Program-made: the position numbers and the translations under genes
DNA from: Streptomyces griseoloalbus
GTDB taxonomy: Bacteria > Actinomycetota > Actinomycetes > Streptomycetales > Streptomycetaceae
Length of the DNA: 64,000 nt
Assembly (NCBI GenBank): GCA_014650015.1
Contig: BMUD01000009.1
Span: forward strand, 246,150-310,149
Direction: 5' to 3'
Notes under the pieces: generated by a model
What the model was told of the DNA's origin: nothing
Seen by the model: only the letters and a program-made list of their open reading frames with translations
The model's database searches: none
Shown: piece after piece, positions 10,062-18,169 of the stretch
How the letters are laid out: every line of letters begins with the position of its first letter
How positions within the stretch are numbered: the stretch's first letter is position 1

Positions 10062-10328
10062 GCCTGCCGCTCGCGACGCCCGGCCAACGTCATCACCCAT
10101 CTCTTTGTCGATACGACCACTTTCGGAAGCGTTGCGACGCAGACCGAAACCGTTCGATCTTCGAATGATCGATCGTGCGTCCGAATTGTACGGATTGTTA
10201 CTCACTAAATCGTGATCATTTCCTAAAGGACATCAGGTTTGATGCCGAAGACGACTGTGACCTTGAAAGCACGGTTCGTCCCGGCTTCACCCCCCACGAG
10301 CCGGCCCGCCCGCACCCCAGGAGGCCTG
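10062..10328 (+). promoter_or_regulatory. AT-rich leader/promoter region of the response regulator gene
   Basis: About 180 bases here (10080-10250) are much richer in A and T than the surroundings. They contain small inverted repeats (CGATC ... GATCG around 10155-10175) and AAAGGA at 10225-10230, followed by an in-frame ATG at 10242. That ATG would add 29 residues to the regulator. The composition points to a strong or multiply regulated promoter. Confidence 0.5.
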
Positions 10329-10991
10329 GTGTCCGTTCTCCTCGAGCAGCCCGCAAGCCTGGTCGCCTACCGCCCGAACAAGCCGACCGCCATGGTGGTC
10401 GTGGCCGACCCCCGCGTCCGTTCCACCGTCACCCGCCATCTGTGGGCGCTCGGTGTGCGCGACGTGATCGAGGCCTCGTCCGTCGCGGAGGCTCGTCCCC
10501 GCATCGGCAACCCCCGCGACATCTGCGTCGCCGAAGTCCATCTGCCGGACGGTTCCGGCCTCACCCTCCTGTCCGAGACCCGCGCCGCCGGCTGGCCCAA
10601 CGGCCTCGCCCTGTCCGCCGCCGACGACATCGGCGCCGTGCGCAACGCCCTCGCCGGCGGAGTGAAGGGCTACGTCGTCACCGGCACCCGCACCAACCTC
10701 GGGCTCCCCACCCGACCCGGTGCCGCTCCCATCGGCGCCGCCGCCGCGCGCCTGCACCGCCGTCCCCCGGGTGCTCCGAGCCACCCGGGTGGCTACCGGG
10801 AACTGTCCGGCCGCGAGGTCGAGGTGCTGCGGCTGGTGGCGGAGGGCCAGTCGAACAAGGCGATCGGCGTCTCGATGGGCCTGTCCGCACTGACCGTCAA
10901 GAGCCACCTCGCCCGCATCGCCCGCAAGCTCGGCACGGGCGACCGGGCCGGAATGGTGGCGGTGGCCCTGCGCACCGGCATCATCCACTGA
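10329..10991 (+). CDS. Orphan LuxR/NarL-type response regulator with degenerate receiver
   Basis: The 220-residue protein has a receiver-like domain (about 20-140) and a C-terminal LuxR-type helix-turn-helix (about 158-215: LSGREVEVLRLVAEGQSNKAIG...LTVKSHLARIARKL). The position normally held by the phosphorylated Asp is Glu69 (CVAEVHLPDGSG), and the lysine expected after the 'GYVV' turn is Thr. It therefore probably acts without phosphorylation. No sensor kinase is adjacent. GTG 10329 is preceded by AGGAGG; an ATG at 10242 with AAAGGA upstream is an alternative start. Confidence 0.85.
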   Translation: MSVLLEQPASLVAYRPNKPTAMVVVADPRVRSTVTRHLWALGVRDVIEASSVAEARPRIGNPRDICVAEVHLPDGSGLTLLSETRAAGWPNGLALSAADDIGAVRNALAGGVKGYVVTGTRTNLGLPTRPGAAPIGAAAARLHRRPPGAPSHPGGYRELSGREVEVLRLVAEGQSNKAIGVSMGLSALTVKSHLARIARKLGTGDRAGMVAVALRTGIIH

Positions 10992-11818
10992 CCCCTGCGC
11001 CCGCTGCCCCCTGCCCCCTAGCCACTACCCACCGGTCCGTGAACCGGATCTTTCACTGTCCTGACTGATTCACGCCCCCCGGCGCCCATCGGCGGAACGT
11101 TTCGTCGGCGGGCGCCTTCGCGGCGCGGACACCCTGGATCCATCCTGGATTCCCCCTGATGCGGGCCCGCCCAGCACGAAGAGCCGTCCGAGACCCCCGC
11201 ACGCTCCCGGCAATCGGCGCGGAGGCGTGCGTCCCACGCCGGGCCCCCTGCCACGGCATCGCTCGACCCCCAGGAGCCGGCCGACCACCCGGGAGCACCG
11301 CGCGCGGCTCTCAGCCAGTGGATCCGCTGCGGCATCGGCCCGGAGGCGATCAAGGTGGGCCGTCACCGGTGCCGGACTCGAGGGGCCCATCGGGCGCTCA
11401 CAGAAGAGGAGAGGCAGGACGCCGAGGAAAACGATCGCCCCGCTCGGACCGACCGAAGTCCGGGAGGGCTCGGCGGCGTGCCGAGGAACGGAGCACTTCC
11501 GCATGCCGCGCCAGGCCGAGGCTCGTTCGTCCTCGACCTGGCCGGCCAGACCGCCCGCGCCATGAGGGGCCGGAAGCGATGCGCCGCGGTCTGAAGGTGG
11601 GGCACTGATGGTCGCCGGCCCGCCGGGAGTCGGGAGGACGACCGTCGCCGTACAACTCGTCCGCGCTCGCCCGGGACTGGACGATGCGGTGCTCGGGCTC
11701 CCGGTGAAGACCGATCAGGGCCGGACGCTCCACGGCCCTGGCTGCGTCCATGGCGGTCATCGGGCTTCCACCCCGGTTCGGAGGTCCGTGGCGCCCCCGT
11801 ACGCTGGAGCCCCCGTGC
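10992..11818. other. Gene-poor, apparently decayed stretch
   Basis: Over about 830 bases no open frame shows the third-position GC bias plus a start signal expected of a gene here. Several frames are open by chance on both strands. A short stretch near 11608 reads GPPGVGRTTVA, resembling a P-loop, but runs out of sense. I read it as degraded coding sequence. Confidence 0.5.
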
Positions 11819-12202
11819 TCAGGTGGACTTGCCGGTGCGGGTCTCCACCCGGCCGTCGGCCCCGTCCTGGCCTTGCCCTTGGACCGTGTGCTGGGTGTTC
11901 GGGTCGGTGCTGTAGTTCCCGTAGTTCCACCCGTCCCCCCCGGTCCCAGAACCTCCCTGTCCGCCCTGAGCGTTCCCGCTGCCGCTGTCGTCGACCCGGC
12001 GGTAGCTGCCCTGGGCATCGGCACCGTCCTGGCCACGCTGGCTACCGGACTGGTTGTAGGTGACATGTGGTCCGCTCTGACCGCCTCGGCATCCGTCGCA
12101 GTTCACGACTGACGCCAACGCGTTTCCCGAGCCATACGCGGACAGCGCGGCTGCGGCCGCGGCGATACCAGCAACGGCCAGCGTACGGATGGCAGAGGTC
12201 AT
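11819..12202 (-). CDS. Small secreted Gly/Ser/Gln-rich protein
   Basis: This 127-residue protein starts with an Ala-rich signal peptide (MTSAIRTLAVAGIAAAAAAL..., probable cleavage near ALAS). The low-complexity mature part is rich in Gly, Ser, Gln and Asn and has a CDGC motif just after the signal. It would be exported and is probably unstructured or wall-associated. No family is recognised. It is transcribed away from two other small secreted proteins, so the locus may be devoted to surface or aerial-growth proteins. The ribosome-binding site is weak, which lowers confidence. Confidence 0.55.
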   Translation of the reverse strand: MTSAIRTLAVAGIAAAAAALSAYGSGNALASVVNCDGCRGGQSGPHVTYNQSGSQRGQDGADAQGSYRRVDDSGSGNAQGGQGGSGTGGDGWNYGNYSTDPNTQHTVQGQGQDGADGRVETRTGKST

Positions 12203-12586
12203 CGTGACACCATCTCATTCTCTTCTCTTCGGCGGATATTTCAGACTTTCTCAGCCTAAGCGGGCCTGACGGCGAGCGGGAACCACGACTACTCCCATCG
12301 CGCTCCAAGCCCAGCCGAATGCACTAGGCGACGGGACCACCGGCCGCGCTCACCGCCCGGGAAAGGGCGTCACCGGCAGCGCGGACGGACTGCGGCCGGC
12401 CATCGGTCGCACCCGACGCGGCGGATCCGCCGGCCCACCGCGCCGTCGGCACCGGTCACACACCACAACGACCCTCGAGTCCGTTCGTGACAGCGGGCCC
12501 ACACATCCCAAGATCTATAAAGTCGGACATAATAGTCTAGACGGGCGAAAGTAATGTCACATGCCTGCTTTTCATAGAAATTCTCC
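12203..12586. other. Intergenic region with AT-rich promoter-proximal part
   Basis: This holds no gene. The left half is GC-rich and featureless. The right part (about 12505-12586) is AT-rich, with an 8-base palindrome GTCTAGAC at 12535-12542 and an inverted repeat TCATAG/CTATGA at 12572-12577 and 12586-12591, just ahead of the secreted-protein gene. The palindrome matches the core of DasR-type sites but its flanks do not. Confidence 0.45.
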
Positions 12587-12622
12587 TATGATTCCAACCA
12601 TGTGAGGATCGCACCGATCCTC
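12587..12622 (+). promoter_or_regulatory. -10 element and leader hairpin of secreted-protein gene A
   Basis: TATGAT at 12587-12592 looks like a -10 box. The perfect inverted repeat GAGGATC/GATCCTC (12604-12610 and 12616-12622, 5-base loop) follows in the leader, then GGAG 5 bases before the ATG at 12644. The same layout recurs at 13883-13925 before the paralogue. Confidence 0.55.
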
Positions 12623-12643
12623 TTCGCACCAGTAGGAGAGTAA

Positions 12644-12901
12644 ATGCGCAAGTACCAGAAGGCGTTCGTCGTGGTCGCCATGCTCGGATCGGTCGGCACC
12701 CTCGGTGCGGGCACCGCTCAGGCCGGCGGCATGTCCCACGACGGCTCGGGTGTCCCGTCCGTGTGCACGGCCGTTGGTGGCGCGGGCGGCTCGGGTTCCG
12801 GCGGCCTCGGGGTCAACCTCCTGAACATCAACGTCCTTGGCGACCAGACGAACAGCGCGGGCAACGGCGCCGGTGGCGCGGGCGGCAGCGCCACCTGCTG
12901 A
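12644..12901 (+). CDS. Small secreted two-cysteine Gly/Asn-rich protein (copy A)
   Basis: The 85-residue precursor has a 27-residue signal peptide (MRKYQKAFVVVAMLGS...GTAQA) and a mature chain of about 58 residues with exactly two cysteines bracketing a Gly-rich segment around LLNINVLGDQTNSAG. The paralogue at 13947 has an identical signal peptide and a closely similar mature part. Two cysteines, small size and the 'INVLGDQ.N' core recall Streptomyces surface amyloid proteins; rodlins contain a similar INVLADDLNQQC stretch. This is resemblance only. A GGAG ribosome site and conserved leader support the start. Confidence 0.75.
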   Translation: MRKYQKAFVVVAMLGSVGTLGAGTAQAGGMSHDGSGVPSVCTAVGGAGGSGSGGLGVNLLNINVLGDQTNSAGNGAGGAGGSATC

Positions 12902-13067
12902 CCGAATCGCCACATCCGAGTGCCGCAATCGGGCAACCAGCCACCCGGCGGGCGGCCCCGGCAGTTGACCGGTGCCACCGTCAGAACCTCGTCGTCCCGG
13001 CGATGACGGGGCCGGTGACCGAGCGGTTGCGGCTCTGATGGGCTTCTTCGTCGGTTGACGCATCAAG

Positions 13068-13123
13068 GCAGGGCCTCTTGGTAGCTCGACACTGCGCAAG
13101 GCAGAGCGACCAGGAGGCCCTGC
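13068..13123. repeat. Long inverted repeat downstream of copy A
   Basis: GCAGGGCCTCTTGGT (13068-13082) pairs with ACCAGGAGGCCCTGC (13109-13123) with one G-U pair, around a 26-base loop. A related repeat lies at 14363-14425, downstream of copy B. It could act as a terminator or be the end of a mobile element. Confidence 0.6.
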
Positions 13124-13257
13124 TTGCTGTGAACGGCCAGTTCCACACGGCAGGTACAGGGTGGACCCGTCGCGGCATGACCTGCTTCGGTTGTGGGCGT
13201 CCGCACGCGGTCGGTCGACCACCCGGTCAGGACCCTCGGCGCGGACACCGAGGCGCC

Positions 13258-13341
13258 ACCGTCCATCGGCCGCTGACCACGATCCTCGACCCGGACACGC
13301 CCCCGGCAGCCGACCTCGCCGCGCTCTACGTCCGGCGCTGG
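13258..13341 (+). pseudogene. IS4-type transposase remnant
   Basis: One short frame reads LTTILDPDTPPAADLAALY followed by VRRW. This is the motif seen near the C-terminal catalytic part of IS4-family transposases (LTT.LDP...A..LAALY..RWEIE). The frame breaks immediately after, and neither the rest of the transposase nor intact terminal repeats are visible nearby. It is a fossil of an insertion sequence. Confidence 0.5.
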
Positions 13342-13575
13342 ACGCGACCACGCCTTCCAGGACTTCGGCGACCGTGAGGCCGTCCTGATGGCCGATCACC
13401 CGCCGCACCAACCGACGCCCCACTCCGGTCGGCCGCGTCCTGCACCGGTCACGCCGGCGACGACGGCGCCGACGCCAGGCCCGCATCAGCCACCGCGAAC
13501 GGCGCGAACACGCCCCTGAACTGATCAGCAGTCAGCCAGAACACCGGTCCAGCACCAAGCAACCCCAGACGCCAC

Positions 13576-13605
13576 AAGGGCGGGGCCCGAAGGGGCCCCG
13601 CCCTT
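13576..13605. terminator. Strong isolated hairpin
   Basis: A perfect 13-bp stem AAGGGCGGGGCCC / GGGCCCCGCCCTT has a GAAG tetraloop and TTT after it. No intact gene ends here on either strand, so it probably terminated a gene that has been lost. Confidence 0.6.
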
Positions 13606-13882
13606 TCATCACCATCACGGGAAACGGAAGGAAAACCGCATGGCGGATCAGACAATACTATCTTTCCTGCACAAATAGGTCAGGAAACCGACTTTTCTGA
13701 CCCTTCATCACCTACCGACAGAACCGGTACACCGTCCACCACCGGCACGTCACCCGACTCGACCACGCCCCTCGGGGTCGCGGAACGCGCCGATGCCGGG
13801 CGGCTCCACACCACCACAACAGGCGCGTTGACCTAAATGGGTACAAACGGCGTGATGTGCTTGTTTTCGACATCAACTCTCA

Positions 13883-13925
13883 TATGATCTTTTTTCCAAC
13901 CACATGAGGATCACACCCGATCCTC
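13883..13925 (+). promoter_or_regulatory. -10 element and leader hairpin of secreted-protein gene B
   Basis: TATGAT at 13883-13888 is followed by GAGGATC/GATCCTC arms (13906-13912 and 13919-13925, 6-base loop) and a TAGGAG ribosome site. This repeats the layout seen before copy A. Confidence 0.55.
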
Positions 13926-13946
13926 ATCGCACAAGTAGGAGACTTG

Positions 13947-14201
13947 ATGCGCAAGTATCAGAAGGCGTTCGTCGTGGTCGCCATGCTCGGATCGGTCGGC
14001 ACCCTCGGTGCGGGCACCGCTCAGGCCGGCGGCATGTCCACCAACCACGGCGTGGACGTGTGTCAGGCCGTCGGCGGCTCGGGCGGCTCGGCCAGCGGCG
14101 GTATCGGCATCAACGCCCTGAACATCAACCTCATCGGCGACCAGATGAACAGCGCCGGCGACGGCATGGGTGGCGCGGGCGGCAACGCGTCCTGCAGCTG
14201 A
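13947..14201 (+). CDS. Small secreted two-cysteine Gly/Asn-rich protein (copy B)
   Basis: The 84-residue precursor is paralogous to the 12644 product. The signal peptide is identical in both, and the mature chain again has two cysteines, one near the start (GVDVC) and one near the end (ASCS), around ALNINLIGDQMNSAG. Both the leader (hairpin and ribosome site) and about 60 bases after the stop (a block around GTTGACCGGTGCCACCGTCAG) are shared with copy A, so the unit was duplicated with its flanks. It is probably secreted and wall- or surface-associated. Function is unknown. Confidence 0.75.
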   Translation: MRKYQKAFVVVAMLGSVGTLGAGTAQAGGMSTNHGVDVCQAVGGSGGSASGGIGINALNINLIGDQMNSAGDGMGGAGGNASCS

Positions 14202-14986
14202 CCAAGCCGCCACTTCGAGTCGCCGCATCCGTGATCACTCCGACGGGCGGCCCCGGCTAGTTGACCGGTGCCACCGTCAGCACGCCTCGCCCAGCGATGG
14301 CGGCAGAAGGTGATGCGAACGGATCGGAGCTCGGGTGAGCGCCTTGGTCGCTTATGCGTGAAGGCAGGGCCTCCTGGTGGTTCGGGGCTTATCGGATCCG
14401 ATCGAGCACCGCCCGGAGGCCCTGCCGCGTACCCACGACCAGCGAGGCGACCCTCAGCATCGAGTCGTCGAAGCGACTCGGTCACCACCATCGGCTCGTG
14501 GGGAGGACGGTGTCCTGGTCGGCAGCCTGCCGACGCCTGCACCGCCGTCCGCGGGCAAGGCCGCCACTTTCCGCATCGGGGATGGCGGCCTTCGCCGTGT
14601 GTCGACTGCCGCGTCACTCCTCAGCGAGCCGGTGCGGCATCGCGCCCGGCGCGTCGCACGCCTGGTCGCCCGACCGTTCTTCGGCGGGAAACACGACCGG
14701 GGCAGCCGAAGGCCCTGGACCAGGTGATCGGTGGCGCCGCCGCTCGCCAAGGATCCCCCCTGTCCCCGGCGAACGAGGCCCCCGCAAGGGTGATCGCGCA
14801 GGCCACGCCGTCGGCGCACTCGATGTCGGTCGTGACGACCGCTTCCTCACCGGTGCGCGGTGAGGCACACGGCGGCGGGCAGCGCTGCGCGACGACAAGA
14901 ATCACGGAGGCCTGTTTTCGCTGGTCAGCCCAGCTCCTGTGCGGAGGGGCAGGTCAGGCGCCCGCCCGTACGGATACCCTTGACAG
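14202..14986. other. Gene-poor spacer with inverted repeat
   Basis: No credible gene lies in these 785 bases. They contain the second long inverted repeat, GGCAGGGCCTCC/GGAGGCCCTGCC (14363-14374 and 14414-14425), matching the one after copy A. Several short open frames on the minus strand (for example 14905 to 14621) lack start signals. The region is probably decayed DNA plus the promoter of the RNase D gene. Confidence 0.5.
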
Positions 14987-16270
14987 GTGACCGACGCCCA
15001 CGACACCGCAGCAGACAGTTCCCTGCGAACCACCGGAGGCGCCCCTCCGGACGACGGCGGATCTTCTGCTACCGAGGCGCCGATCCCCTTGCTCGAACCC
15101 CGCGAGGGCATTCCGCCCGTGATCGCGGACGAGGCCGCCCTCGCCGAGGTGATCGCGGCCTTCGCCGCGGGCACCGGACCCGTCGCCGTGGACGCCGAGC
15201 GCGCCTCCGGCTACCGCTACGGCCAGCGCGCCTACCTCGTCCAGCTGCGCCGCGAAGGAGCGGGCAGCGCGCTGATCGACCCCGTCGCCTGCCCCGACCT
15301 GTCCGGTCTGGGCGAGGCGCTGTCCGGCGTCGAGTGGGTGCTGCACGCTGCCACCCAGGACCTGCCCTGTCTGCGCGAGATAGGCATGGTGCCCACCCGT
15401 CTCTTCGACACCGAGCTCGCCGGACGCCTGGCCGGGTTCCCCCGGGTGGGCCTCGGCGCGATGGTCGAGAACGTGCTCGGTTTCGTACTGGAGAAGGGCC
15501 ACTCCGCCGTCGACTGGTCCACCCGCCCGCTGCCCGAGCCCTGGCTGCGCTACGCCGCCCTCGACGTCGAACTGCTCGTCGACCTCAGGGACGCGCTGGA
15601 GAAGGAACTGGACCGGCAGGGCAAGCTGGAGTGGGCCCGGCAGGAGTTCGACGCGATCGCCTCGGCACCGCCGCCGGAGCCCCGCAAGGACCCCTGGCGG
15701 CGCACCTCCGGCATGCACAAGGTCCGCCGGCGCCGGCAGATGGCCGTCGTCCGGGAGCTGTGGCAGACCCGCGACCGGATCGCCCAGCGCCGGGACGTCT
15801 CCCCCGGCAAGGTGCTCTCGGACGCGGCCATCGTGGAGGCCGCGCTCGCCGTGCCCGCCAACGTCCACGCCCTGGCCGCGCTGAACGGGTTCGGGCAGCG
15901 CGTGGGGCGGCGCCAGCTGGAGCAGTGGCAGGCGGCCGTCGACCGGGCCAAGGCGCTGAGCGAGTCCCAGCTGCCCCAGCCCGGTCAGCCGGTGACCGGT
16001 CCCCCGCCGCCGCGCGCGTGGGCCGACAAGGACCCGGAAGCCGCGGCGCGGCTGTCCGCGGCCCGGGCGGGCGTGAGTGCGCTGGCCGAACGGCTGAACA
16101 TGCCGCAGGAGAACCTGATCACGCCGGACACCGTGCGGCGCGTTTGCTGGGAGCCGCCGAAGCCGGCCGACGCGGAGTCGGTCGCCGCCGCGCTGGCCGC
16201 CTACGGGGCCCGGGCATGGCAGGTGGAGCAGGTCACGCCCGTGCTGGTCGCGGCGTTGGCATCGGCCTAG
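14987..16270 (+). CDS. rnd: Ribonuclease D family 3'-5' exonuclease
   Basis: The 427-residue protein has an N-terminal DEDD exonuclease domain: VAVDAERASGYRYGQRAYLVQLR with the Asp/Glu pair, WVLHAATQDL with the second Asp, and YAALDVELLVDL with the Tyr/Asp. An HRDC domain follows (about 240-325: VVRELWQTRDRIAQRRDVSPGKVL). It trims 3' ends of structured RNAs such as tRNA precursors. TACCCT at 14975-14980 sits 6 bases before the GTG start with no Shine-Dalgarno, so the gene looks leaderless. This gene lies between hemE/DUF3000 and fadAB in related genomes. Confidence 0.88.
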   Translation: MTDAHDTAADSSLRTTGGAPPDDGGSSATEAPIPLLEPREGIPPVIADEAALAEVIAAFAAGTGPVAVDAERASGYRYGQRAYLVQLRREGAGSALIDPVACPDLSGLGEALSGVEWVLHAATQDLPCLREIGMVPTRLFDTELAGRLAGFPRVGLGAMVENVLGFVLEKGHSAVDWSTRPLPEPWLRYAALDVELLVDLRDALEKELDRQGKLEWARQEFDAIASAPPPEPRKDPWRRTSGMHKVRRRRQMAVVRELWQTRDRIAQRRDVSPGKVLSDAAIVEAALAVPANVHALAALNGFGQRVGRRQLEQWQAAVDRAKALSESQLPQPGQPVTGPPPPRAWADKDPEAAARLSAARAGVSALAERLNMPQENLITPDTVRRVCWEPPKPADAESVAAALAAYGARAWQVEQVTPVLVAALASA

Positions 16271-16284
16271 GCAGTCGCCGTACG

Positions 16285-16319
16285 GCGGGTGCGGGTCGTG
16301 GGTGGCCCGTCGCACCCGC
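16285..16319. terminator. Hairpin between convergent RNase D and permease genes
   Basis: GCGGGTGCG (16285-16293) pairs with CGCACCCGC (16311-16319) between two convergent genes. It has no T-tract but would serve both directions. Confidence 0.5.
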
Positions 16320-16388
16320 GGGGCGGAGCCGCACGACTCGGCCCCGCGTCCCTGAGAGGGCTGCCCCTGGCGTTCCTTTCCGGGGGCG

Positions 16389-17219
16389 CTACTTCGTCGC
16401 CCCCCTCATGAAGCCGTTGTAGATGAAGCGCTGGAGGAAGAGGAAGACGATCAAGGTGGGGAGGATGACCAGGATCGCGCCCGCCGAGATCGTCTCCCAG
16501 TGCGCTCCGAAGGGGCCCTTGAAGCGGAACAGGGACGTCGAGATCACGCCAAGATCCTCGGAGGGCATGTAGAGGAAGGGGATGTAGAAGTCGTTGTAGA
16601 CGTTGATCCCCTTCACGATCACCACCGTCGCGATCGCCGGCTTGAGCAGCGGGAAGATCACCTTGCGGTAGACGGCGAAGGCGTTGGCACCGTCCAGTCG
16701 CGCCGCCTCGTCCAGCGAGATGGGGATGGATCGGATGAACTGCAGGAAGATGTAGATCGACACGATGTCGGTGCCCATGTAGAGCGCGATCGGCGCCCAC
16801 AGGCTGTCGAACATGCCGAAACTGTTGACGATCTGGAAGGTCGCCACCTGGGTGGTCACCCCGGGGACCAGCGCGGCGAGCAGGAACAGCGTCACGACCA
16901 GCTTCTTGAAGCGGAAGTGGAAGCGGTCGATGGCGTACGCCGTCATCGAGCCGATGAGGATCGTGCCGCCGACGGCGACGACGAGGATGATCGCCGTGTT
17001 GCCGAAGGCGGACAGCATCTGGCCGTCCCGGAACGCGGTCACGTAGTTGTCGAGGTTCAGCGGGTCGTCGGGAAGCGCCAGCGCCCCGCTGCCGTTCGCC
17101 ATCTCCTTCGAGGACTTCAGCGAGGTCAGGAAGACCACGGCGAGCGGCAGCAGCACGACCAGCGTCGCGAGGATCAGCGACAGGTACACGAGGGTGCGGG
17201 CCACGGTACGGCGGGTCAT
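16389..17219 (-). CDS. Sugar ABC transporter permease (MalG/LacG type)
   Basis: The 276-residue inner-membrane protein has six predicted transmembrane helices and the permease EAA loop (EAARLDGANAFAVYRKVIFPLLKPA), which contacts the ATPase. It belongs to the CUT1 oligosaccharide importers and pairs with the preceding permease, overlapping its stop as ATGA. No ATPase gene is present, so MsiK encoded elsewhere is the likely energy source. The neighbouring GH2 mannosidase and LacI regulator point to manno-oligosaccharides or other beta-mannosides as cargo. Confidence 0.88.
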   Translation of the reverse strand: MTRRTVARTLVYLSLILATLVVLLPLAVVFLTSLKSSKEMANGSGALALPDDPLNLDNYVTAFRDGQMLSAFGNTAIILVVAVGGTILIGSMTAYAIDRFHFRFKKLVVTLFLLAALVPGVTTQVATFQIVNSFGMFDSLWAPIALYMGTDIVSIYIFLQFIRSIPISLDEAARLDGANAFAVYRKVIFPLLKPAIATVVIVKGINVYNDFYIPFLYMPSEDLGVISTSLFRFKGPFGAHWETISAGAILVILPTLIVFLFLQRFIYNGFMRGATK

Positions 17220-18169
17220 ACGAGGTCCACCTTCTCGTCGGGGACGATGCGCCGCTGCACCCAGGTGACCGCCAGGACGATCAGCAGCAGTACGACGGCG
17301 GCGGCCGAGGCGAGCCCCGTCTTGTTGAACTGGAAGGCCAGCTTCACCGTCTGGATCACGAAGGTCTCGGTGCCGGTGGCGCCGCCGGTCATGATGTACG
17401 GGATCTCGAAGACCGACAGCGAGCCGGAGACGGAAAGGATCACGCTCAGGCTCAGCACGGGTTTGATGCCGGGCGCGATGATGTGCCGGAACTGGTGCCA
17501 GCGGCCGGCGCCGTCGATCTCGGCCGCCTCGTACAGCTCGCCCGGGATGGACTGGATGGCGCCGAGGAACAGCACGAAGTTCAGGCCCGTGTAGCGCCAG
17601 ACGGAGACGCCGGCGAGTGAGGTGTTCGCGGAGAACGGCGTGCCCAGCCAGGCGTGGTCGGTCTCGACGCCGAGGAGGCCCAGTACGGAGTCGAGGGTGC
17701 CGCCGTCCTGGAAGAAGTAGAGGAAGACGAAGCCGATCGCCACCCCGTTGATCAGGTACGGGAAGAACAGCACGCCCTTGAAGAAGTTCCGGAAGCGGAC
17801 GTCGAAGCTGAGGAGCGTGGCGAAGTAGAGGGCGGCGACGATCTGCACCACGGAGGCGACGAGGTAGTAGCCGCTGACGAAGAACACCTCGAACAGCTCG
17901 GAGCGTGTGAGGAGTTCGGTGTAGTTCTCGGTGCCCGTGTAGGTCAGCTCCGGGCTGACGCCGTCCCAGTCGGTGAAGCTGTACGCCACCATGTTGGCGA
18001 TCGGCGCGTAGGTGAAGGTCAGGAGCAGGGCCAGCGGGGCGATCAGGAAGAGCCAGGGAGTGAGGCGGCGCGAGAACCGGGTGCGGCGCGAGGCGCGTGC
18101 CGCGCGCTTCGGCCCGGCGGACGCGGCCGGGGGTACCGGCCGCGCCGCCTTGCGGGTGGTGTCCGCCAT
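17216..18169 (-). CDS. Sugar ABC transporter permease (MalF/LacF type)
   Basis: The 317-residue permease has a basic N-terminal extension (about 1-45), six membrane segments and the EAA loop YEAAEIDGAGRWHQFRHIIAPGIKP. It is the first permease of the CUT1 importer. Its ATG at 18169 overlaps the TGA of the binding-protein gene by one base (TGATG), so the three transporter genes are translationally linked. The open frame continues far upstream through the binding-protein region; that is high-GC read-through. Confidence 0.88.
   Translation of the reverse strand: MADTTRKAARPVPPAASAGPKRAARASRRTRFSRRLTPWLFLIAPLALLLTFTYAPIANMVAYSFTDWDGVSPELTYTGTENYTELLTRSELFEVFFVSGYYLVASVVQIVAALYFATLLSFDVRFRNFFKGVLFFPYLINGVAIGFVFLYFFQDGGTLDSVLGLLGVETDHAWLGTPFSANTSLAGVSVWRYTGLNFVLFLGAIQSIPGELYEAAEIDGAGRWHQFRHIIAPGIKPVLSLSVILSVSGSLSVFEIPYIMTGGATGTETFVIQTVKLAFQFNKTGLASAAAVVLLLIVLAVTWVQRRIVPDEKVDLV

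Noticed and set aside
11608-11700. P-loop-like segment GPPGVGRTTVA on the plus strand
   Set aside because: No other NTPase motifs follow, codon bias is lost and no start signal is present. At most a fossil.
14621-14905. 94-codon minus-strand frame (EEAVVTTDIECADGVACAI...)
   Set aside because: No ribosome site, no recognisable domain, lies in a decayed stretch and overlaps other equally open frames.
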